The position numbers and the translations under genes were made by a program. 26,193 nt of DNA from Larix sibirica (Eukaryota; Streptophyta; Pinopsida; Pinales; Pinaceae), in assembly GCA_004151065.3 (NCBI GenBank), contig NWUY0300013194.1, positions 61,746-87,938 of the forward strand, given 5' to 3'. Under the pieces are notes generated by a model, which saw only the letters and a list, made by a program, of their open reading frames with translations, was not told the origin of the DNA and made no database searches. This document shows, piece after piece, positions 20,357-26,193 of this stretch (its first letter is position 1; each line of letters starts with the position of its first letter).

Positions 20357-21854
20357 TTAGCCACCTGCACCCCAGGAGTTAATTTTCTTTTTGATTTTAT
20401 CAACCAGACCTTTCCAATTTGCTTTCTTCATATTCCCTTTGAATATGGGGATGCCCAGGTAGTTGAATGAATTCCATACTGTTATACCTTCGAACCCAAG
20501 TATTCTGGAGATTTTAGCCATTACCTCTGGGGGGCAGTTCCACCCGAACACTTTAGACATGGATTCATTTACTTTCCCATCCATAGCGTCTAGAAAGGAG
20601 GTTAAATCAGATTTAAATCTCTTGGAAATGATGATGGACACACTCCCAAGAAGGATAGTATCATCAACAAACTTAGCATTATTGGCGGCACGCACGCCTA
20701 TGGCAATTTTCAACCCTTTCAAGTCCCCACTGTCCTGAAGGCATTTAGTCTTCTGCTGAGGGAGTCAACAACAATGATGTAGAGGAAAGGTGAGAGAGGG
20801 CATCCCTGCTGGATTCCTCGAGAGGCTTTGAAGAAGGTTGTTGGTCTGCCATTGACCAGGGGCCGATCCAGGGGCTGCAAATGCAGGCCTTAATCCAGCT
20901 AACGAACCTTTTGGGGAAGCCGAATTTTAACATGATTTCAAACAAGAAGAAATGATTAACTCTATCAAAAGCATTGGCCATATCAAGTTTAATGGCCATA
21001 GCTGGATGTTTACGATCCATGCTGGAGTGAATAGCTTCTTGAAAAATGATAATGTTATCTAGGATTTGGCGTCCGGCAATGAAGCCGCCTTGAGTCTCAT
21101 AAATGATGTTTCCCATTACTTTCTTCATTCTGGTGGCAAGGATCTTATAAGAAGTGTTACAAAGCGAGATGGGCCTGAAGCGATTAATCAGAAGGGGGTT
21201 CTTATCTGTCGGAATCAGGGCCAAAAATGAAGAGTTTGTAGCTCCTCCTATCTTGTCCTTCTTCTGGGTCCAATTTAACATCTTCTTCAAATCTTCCTTT
21301 ATAATGTCCCAAGCAGCTCTATAGAAATTGATGGTGAAGCCGTCATGGCCAAGGGCTTTGTCAGCGTGCAAAGACCAAATGGCATCTTTGATTTCATACT
21401 CCATAATAGGTTTTGAGAGGTCACGATTTTCACTATCAGAGATGAGAGCTGGGATATCTAATAGGAGATCAGCTTGGGCCACAGGGTCTGCCTCATTTTT
21501 GTCCAAATAGAGATCTTGGAAGTGATGGAAGATATGCTCTTTTATTTTTTCCTGATCTAGGATTTTGGAGCCATCTTTGTCTTTGAGTTCCTTGATCATA
21601 TTATGACTAAGTCTGGCTTTGGTTTGCTTGTCAAAGTAAGACGTGTTGTTGTCCCCCCCTTTAAGCCATAGTTGTCTTGATTTTATGCGCCATTCCTCTT
21701 CTTCTTTGCGAGCAGCAATGAGAATTTTCCTATTGAGCTCTTGCTCGTTGAAGATGAGAGCAGGGGTGAACTCCATCCTTTCCATATCCAATTGTAAGGC
21801 AGCAAGATAGGATTGGAGTTGTATCTTCAAGTGACCGGGGTTTTGAAAGTCCAT
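20357..21854 (-). pseudogene. ORF2 reverse transcriptase domain
   Basis: Non-LTR reverse transcriptase. The first open piece (21854-20745) holds WRIKSRQLWLKGGDNNTSYF, KALGHDGFTINFYRAAW, FRPISLCNTSYKIL, GGFIAGRQILDNI and palm motif A, KLDMANAFDRV. The frame then shifts near 20885; motif B (SRGIQQGCPLSPFLYI) lies in the next frame, and after another shift the catalytic FVDD is at 20660-20671. FVDD in place of the common FADD/YADD is unusual; the related fragment at 4486-4497 has FIDD. The two catalytic aspartates are kept. Residues after FVDD (FNYLGIPIFKG) are the usual thumb motif. Confidence 0.93.
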
Positions 21855-22012
21855 TTTTGCGCAGCTTTTTAAAGCACAGCGGACGTTTCTGAGTCTTCTT
21901 TCCCATTTATAGCTCGGGGAACCGAAACAAGGGAGGTTCCAGGCTGAGCTAGTGATGACCAGGGCTTTCTCATCTTGAAGCCAGGAGGGGTTTAAACGAA
22001 AAGGAATTGGGC

Positions 22013-22718
22013 CTAGGTTGGCGGGGGGGAGAGAGACAAGGAAATAGGCTTATGATCGAAGATAGCAGAGGGGACGACAAATGAGACATGGATGAGATTT
22101 TTCTGCAAAAAGGAGGAGCTAATAAGAAATAAATCAAGCCTAGCAGCGATGTGTCCCACCCCAACCCATCTATTGTTCCAAGTGAACTTGTCGTTTTTGA
22201 GAGGCTGATCCAGCAAATCTAGATCAGAGATTAGGTCTTCCAGGTTTTCACCAAAAGGATCTCTAACTCTGGAGCCTCCACGCTTCTAATCCAGGGATTT
22301 TGTGACATTGAAATCCCCGGCAAAAATGATATCTTGCTCTTTAACGACGTCTCTCAAGGAAGAGAGATTATTCCAAAAGTTTTGTTTGTCTCTATAATGG
22401 ACAGGCCCATTAACATTACAAATATAGAAAGTGATGGAGTCATCTTTGTTACAAAATTTACTGAGAATCCAGTGCGGACATTCGTTAATAGTCTGGCTAG
22501 AATACTTACTTGAGAAGAGAGTAATAATTCCTCCGGAAGCTCCTCTGGAACCAACCGCAATGCCATGACTGTATTTCCAAAAGTGTTGTGAAAGCGCAAT
22601 GACCTCCACATCACTCATTTTCATCTCTTGGATTAGTAGGATATTCGGTCTTTCAGTTTTAATGATTTCTTTCATTGGTTTAACTTTGATAGAACCTCCG
22701 AGACCCCTACAGTTTCAA
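22013..22718 (-). pseudogene. ORF2 endonuclease domain
   Basis: EEP-fold endonuclease that would nick target DNA. NCRGLG lies at the very start, the catalytic Glu sits in NILLIQEMKM, AGDFNV lies near 22310, and the Asp-His motif DHKPI is near 22050. The TAG at 22286-22288 falls a few residues after GDFNV, and the frame is lost near 22015-22030. The RDPFGENLEDLIS segment is shared with the fragment at 2905-5720, placing both in one family. Confidence 0.9.
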
Positions 22719-22850
22719 GAGACAATTTCATTACTTCTTCACCTGTTGCGGGCCTGCTCGAGCCCTTCCTTCTGGCTTGCCTGATCCCTTAGTGGACTGG
22801 AAAAGCTTTGTTTCCTCGATACTTCATTGTCGGCCTAGCTCCATTTCTCT

Positions 22851-24073
22851 TTATGCTTCTTGCTCACGGTGAAATTGCAGAGACTTTCTACCTCGAGTGT
22901 TAGTGGGAGGCCCCAGATCTAGTTGCTCTTGGGACTCTTTTGAGGAGGAATCGAGGGAGACTATGAATGAAGTGACCTTGCTTTGTTTAACCCGCTCAGC
23001 CCATGAGCTTCCAGGAGGGGTAGAGCTATCCTTTGCAATTTCCAATCTGTCAGCTGCTGATGAGGAGGGGATAATACTGGAGATAACGGTATCGTTTTGC
23101 TCGGTTCCTGCTTCAGCATTGGTTGTTTATGTTTTGAAGATCTCACCCTCTTCAACGTTCAGGGTTGCATACTTGTTATTTGAAAGGGCTCTCAGGATGA
23201 ACTTGCTCAGGGTGAGGAGCTTGCTGTTGCTTTTTGGGTTCTGTGTTTTGGGCAGCCATTTTCCTTCCTTTTTTCACCCGCTGCCAGTCTTCTTCTTGGG
23301 GTTTTTATGTGGATTCTTTTACTGCTTTGGGACATTTTTTTACAAAGTGGCCATATTCGTGACATTTCTTGCATTTGAACGGCAGTTGTTCATAGTCGAC
23401 TTTCTGATCGTATTCCCAGCCATCCATGCAGAGGCTGACAATCTCGGGTATGCCTTTCTCCAAGTCCACCTCCACGCAGATTCTAGCGCAAGAAAAAAGG
23501 GGGCCTTTCGGTTCAGCTTTGTCGATGTACATGCCGAGGGAGTTTTCGATCGCGTGAAGAGATTCATCATTCCAGCAGTGCAGGAAAAGATGAGGCAAAC
23601 AAACCCAGACCGGGACAACAGAGGGCATGTCCTTTTCCGGTTCAAAAGAAAGGCTCCAGCGATTGAGGTACAGCCCCCAAGGGCCCATGAAGTAAGGACC
23701 ACTGCGAAAGATGAGATCCTGTCTTCTTTAACTTCAAAGAGAAAAGTAAAAAATCCTTTACCGCAGAAACAATGTTGAATGCCCCCAGAGATCAAAGGCA
23801 TCCATTTTTTTTTATCCCATTGTCCATAGTTTTCGGCGATGGCCAGATCCCGATGAACTGGCCGATCAGGCCACACTTACTCAAGGCAAAGGCCTTCAGC
23901 CGTGAAGTGGCCGACATGATCTGAATCTTTGGAGCCTCCGAGCATTTAACAAACCCATCACCGAAGGAAGTTGCAGAGGGGGGATGACGAGGAGAAGAGG
24001 CCACCTGGGCCCAAAAGGCTGCATCAAGGAGCCTTCTACGGTCCTTCGGGCTGGGATCCGAGGGAGGATCCAT
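22851..24073 (-). pseudogene. LINE ORF1: DUF4283 and CCHC zinc-knuckle protein
   Basis: About 407 codons, now in several frames. ATG at 24071-24073 opens 93 codons to a frameshift near 23830, beside an A9 run that is a likely slippage spot. DUF4283 follows (GQWDKKKWMPLISGG, KGFFTFLFEVKEDR), then after a shift near 23690 the half with LYLNRWSLSFEPEKD and VPVWVCLPHLFLHCW. A zinc knuckle of the form CX2CX4HX4C spans 23332-23373 (C106, C109, H114, C119 of its piece). The Ser/Lys-rich C-terminus ends at 22851. ORF1 proteins of this kind bind element RNA to form the ribonucleoprotein. No stretch is intact enough to work. Confidence 0.92.
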
Positions 24074-24256
24074 CCCTAGGCCGCAGACCAGCGAGAAATC
24101 CTAGCAGGGGCCTGCATGAGTTCAGCAGCATGAGGGTTTTTGCAGCAGTAGTCCAATTAGAATACCGAGATATGGGGAGAGGTCTGCGGGTTTGAGCCCA
24201 TGAGCTCCTCCCTCATTGACAAACGCTTTAACTATTGCCCCAAACACTCCACATTT
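24074..24256 (-). other. LINE 5' UTR, with antisense tRNA-like motif
   Basis: Upstream of the ORF1 ATG and inside the target-site duplication. Read on the plus strand, TAGTCCAATTAGAATACC at about 24148-24165 and GGTTTGAGCCC at about 24189-24199 resemble pol III A and B boxes (8 of 11 B-box positions). Whether this is a SINE remnant, an antisense promoter or chance cannot be told. Confidence 0.5.
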
Positions 24257-24278
24257 TACATGAGTCAATTGAATCATT
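24257..24278. repeat. LINE target-site duplication, right copy
   Basis: TACATGAGTCAATTGAATCATT; two mismatches to 17131-17152 over 22 bases. It marks the 5' end of the minus-strand LINE, so that LINE is full length or nearly so. Confidence 0.85.
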
Positions 24279-24640
24279 GATAAGAACTGTATAAAAATTT
24301 TGTTACAGAATATTCATGACATGAATAAAATACTGTGTCAGAATGAACAATATAGCTCCAAAATTCCATCTTGATTCCTATAAATGATTTACTAAGCAAG
24401 TTGATTTTAAATTCAGTATAATTAGTTTAGTGTAGTTATCTTCCTTCCTAATCCTGCATATATTTTTTTGGCATCTCATAAGTCTATGAATTCCCAGATT
24501 GATAATTTAATGTCCAGAATTTTTGCATATAAAATTAACTGGCAGTTATTAGCTACAAATTGTAATTGACAGTTGAATCATCTAATTCCATATGGAAGTT
24601 TCAGGGATTGAGTGTGGATTCCATGAGTTTTTCCTTTAAA
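24279..24640 (+). repeat. Right long direct repeat (candidate 3' LTR), right part
   Basis: Continues the alignment with the left copy from about 11912: ATTCCATCTTGATT, CTTCCTTCCTAATCCT and TTTGGCATCTCATAAGT are shared. Alignment is clear to 24549. About 50 bases present here are absent from the left copy before the weak TTTC.AGGGA match near 24601. Then repeat A begins. Confidence 0.7.
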
Positions 24641-25410
24641 GAAGCAAATGTAACCCATGCACCTAAGCCACAAATGTAACTCACCTAGTTAACCCATGCA
24701 TGCTTATCCCATACATGCATATTAACCTATGTATATAAGCAACAAACGTAAGTTCCTTACTCACATAAGTAAGTGTTGCACATAACATAAGTGATGCACC
24801 TAACATATGCACTTAGGTGTCACACACCCACTCACATGAGCAGCACACCTATCACGAGCAATTCATCTAACAAATGCACATAGTCGCTCATCTAACCCAT
24901 GCAACTAACCCTCACACATACTCTACATGGTTGACCCATGTACATAAGCAATACGTTCATGCACATAAGGTAAGTGATGCACCTAAGAAACTATGCAACT
25001 ACTCACATACATAATTAGCAACATAAATTACACACCTTATAAACTATGCACCTAACCCACACATATAACCCATGTAATAAATGGCCCATGCACCTAATTT
25101 GCGTATAAGCACATAAGCGACACACTTTAGATGAATGGTGCACTTAACCTATATTGCACCTACTGAATATATAACCCATACACCTAACCCACACAAGTAA
25201 TCCATGTAGATAACCAATGTAGATAAGCAACACACATAACAACATAATTGTTTTACATAAGTGATGCACCTAATATAACCAACACTCCCAACCTATATAC
25301 ATTATTCCATAGTACGCCTAATGTCCCACACACATAAGCAACAAACCTAACACGAGAAACACACACAACCTACACATAACCACATATCTAACCCATGTAC
25401 CTAACCTTAA
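24640..25410. repeat. G-poor degenerate repeat A, copy 2
   Basis: Same words and same orientation as 9170-9956, with alignable landmarks in the same order, but no microsatellite. The first 200 bases add further AACCCATGCACCTAA words, so internal tandem growth differs between copies. It directly follows the right long repeat, as copy 1 precedes the left one. Confidence 0.7.
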
Positions 25411-25424
25411 GGTGATTGATATAA

Positions 25425-25595
25425 TTCAAACACCCTAACCCTAGAACCCTTACCCCTAAAGACTAACCCATTAAGGTTATCCAAACCCTAAACACTAACC
25501 CCTAAACCTTACCCCTGAATACTAACCCCTTGGAATTAATTTCCAAACCATGAACACTAGCCCTTAAACGCTAATCCCTAAACCTGACACGTGAT
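25425..25595. repeat. Degenerate plant telomere-like (CCCTAAA) tract
   Basis: Many CCCTAA, CCCTAAA and ACTAACCCC words lie within about 170 bases, imperfectly spaced. Plant telomeres are TTTAGGG, whose complement is CCCTAAA. The tract is internal and diverged, so it is interstitial rather than a chromosome end. Confidence 0.6.
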
Positions 25596-26166
25596 GAACA
25601 TAAAAAGGACACAAAGTGGAGTCTGCTAGAATGACACAACATGATTGTCTTATGGAGGCCAATATGACGCCAAAGGGAAAAACAATGAAGAAGAGGCAAA
25701 TAGAAGATGTTAGGGATATATTAAAATGATGCTAACAAGATGCAACATTGGAAAGACTAAAAAATTGATGTACGCGTATGCCAAGAATATGCTATTTTGA
25801 CACAAAGGAGTATACAAAGATTCACAATTTGTCGCAAAAAGACATAATATTAGGGATGACCAAGATTCTAAGTAGATGAAAATTAGTTTGAAAAGACATA
25901 GATCATGTGGACACATATAGAGACATGACTTGCCACCAACTAGTCACGATAAAGACACCAAGATGACACTAGGTAGATGAAAAGCAATCCAAATGGACAC
26001 AAAAGCATATGTTAATCGACAAAAAAAGGACATTAACTACATGCAAAAGAGATGGAAACTAGATTGAAAATAGAGAAACCATAGAGTTATAACAATCAAC
26101 AACCAATTAACAATTAAATAATTAATACACAATTTTAATTTGTAGTAGTTCCTTCTATTTCCAGAC
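25596..26166. other. Gene-free stretch with loose GACAC-rich repeats
   Basis: No credible frame; the 68-codon minus frame at 25710-25916 has no protein character. CTAAGTAGATGAAAA (about 25869) and CTAGGTAGATGAAAA (about 25969) recur about 100 bases apart with related flanks, hinting at a degenerate tandem. Confidence 0.4.
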
Positions 26167-26184
26167 AAAAAAAAAAAAAAAAAA
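26167..26184 (+). repeat. A18 run, possible retroposon tail
   Basis: Eighteen A bases follow TTTCCAGAC, near the window end. It could be the 3' tail of a plus-strand retroposon whose body is not recognised. The window ends nine bases later, so no target duplication can be tested. Confidence 0.45.
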
Positions 26185-26193
26185 TAACAGTTC

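Larger units (their letters stand above)
18481..22731 (-). pseudogene. LINE ORF2: endonuclease, RT, zf-RVT, RNase H
   Basis: About 1,417 codons in the original length, normal for plant L1 ORF2. In order: EEP endonuclease (NCRGLG, IQEMKM, AGDFN, DHKPI), linker, reverse transcriptase, post-RT region, zf-RVT, RNase H, ending at TAG 18481-18483. The ATG at 22729-22731 is followed within a few codons by a frameshift and a TGA where a Trp is expected before NCRGLG. Further breaks: TAG at 22286-22288, and frameshifts near 22020, 20885, 20725, 20375, 19630 and 18790. There is a TAA at 19279-19281, and stops near 18703 and 18598. It would have supplied nicking and target-primed reverse transcription. 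It is inactive now. Confidence 0.93.
17153..24256 (-). mobile_element. Full-length L1-type LINE (7.1 kb), decayed
   Basis: Bounded by a 22-bp target-site duplication (17131-17152 and 24257-24278). The poly(A) tail appears as the T run at 17151-17159, so the element reads on the minus strand. It carries a 5' UTR, ORF1 (DUF4283, CCHC), ORF2 (endonuclease, RT, zf-RVT, RNase H), a third ORF and a 3' UTR. It inserted into the right long repeat: sequence on both sides of the LINE continues the alignment with 11890-12180. Many frameshifts and stops make it inactive. RNase H in ORF2 is an established feature of plant L1 lineages. Confidence 0.93.
10045..24640. mobile_element. Large LTR-like retroelement (LARD-like), interrupted by a LINE
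   Basis: Two direct repeats of about 2.1 kb (10045-12220 and 15434-17152 plus 24279-24640) enclose a 3.2-kb interior. Both copies begin abruptly at TGTTGGGTCCCAACTTTGAC; the bases before the two starts are unrelated, as expected for LTR edges starting with TG. The interior shows only gag-like remnants and no protease, reverse transcriptase or integrase, which fits a LARD. Unresolved points: a clean CA end, a primer-binding site, a strong polypurine tract and a 5-bp target duplication were not seen. Coding orientation of the interior is plus. An alternative is a segmental duplication of an unknown repeat. Confidence 0.55.

Noticed and set aside
22897-23778. 293-codon plus-strand open frame, the longest frame on plus
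   Set aside because: It is antisense to LINE ORF1, whose zinc knuckle and DUF4283 are clear on minus. The hydrophobic product is what the reverse complement of a Lys/Glu-rich coding strand gives.
24640-25410. CRISPR-like array
   Set aside because: Repeat words are variable in length and sequence with no constant spacers, and the context is plant nuclear DNA.
25425-25595. True chromosome end
   Set aside because: CCCTAAA words are degenerate and followed by about 600 bases of other sequence, so the tract is interstitial.

Overview
This window looks like nuclear DNA of a seed plant, most likely a gymnosperm such as a conifer. That is an inference. It rests on the plant-type L1 LINEs (DUF4283/CCHC ORF1; endonuclease, reverse transcriptase, zf-RVT and RNase H in ORF2), on degenerate CCCTAAA telomere-like tracts, on low gene density, and on old nested transposable elements with long AT-rich spacers. 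I see no intact host gene. Almost everything recognisable is a mobile element or a repeat.

Layout. 1-2500 is AT-rich spacer with small tandem duplications and hairpins. 2510-2826 (minus) may hold the last two exons of an unrecognised host gene. About 2905-5720 (plus) is a decayed LINE fragment truncated at both ends. 5727-6055 and 8255-8525 are two copies of a dispersed repeat. Between them lies a DNA-transposon-like element at 6720-7525, bounded by perfect 15-bp terminal inverted repeats. 7526-9170 is C-rich, then AT-rich, with no gene. 9170-9956 is a degenerate, G-poor repeat tract interrupted by a microsatellite, followed by a short tRNA-derived (SINE-like) sequence.

The main structure is at 10045-24640. 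Two direct copies of a roughly 2.1-kb repeat start at the same sequence (10045 and 15434) and enclose a 3.2-kb interior with remnants of a gag-like protein. This fits a large non-autonomous LTR retrotransposon (LARD-like). The right copy was later split by a full-length 7.1-kb LINE in opposite orientation (17153-24256). That LINE is marked by a poly(A) tract (poly-T on plus) and a 22-bp target-site duplication with 2 mismatches. It carries ORF1, ORF2 and a third ORF of 255 codons downstream of and overlapping ORF2. ORF3 encodes a predicted membrane segment, a Cys/His cluster and a coiled coil. I do not know this arrangement from described plant L1 elements, and it is the best candidate here for something undescribed.

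The window closes with a second copy of the G-poor repeat tract (24640-25410), a telomere-like tract (25425-25595), a gene-free stretch, and an A18 run. The LINE fragment at 2905-5720 and the full-length LINE belong to the same family, as the protein segments they share show. The relative order of events is: LTR-like element first, then the LINE inside its right repeat, then decay of both.
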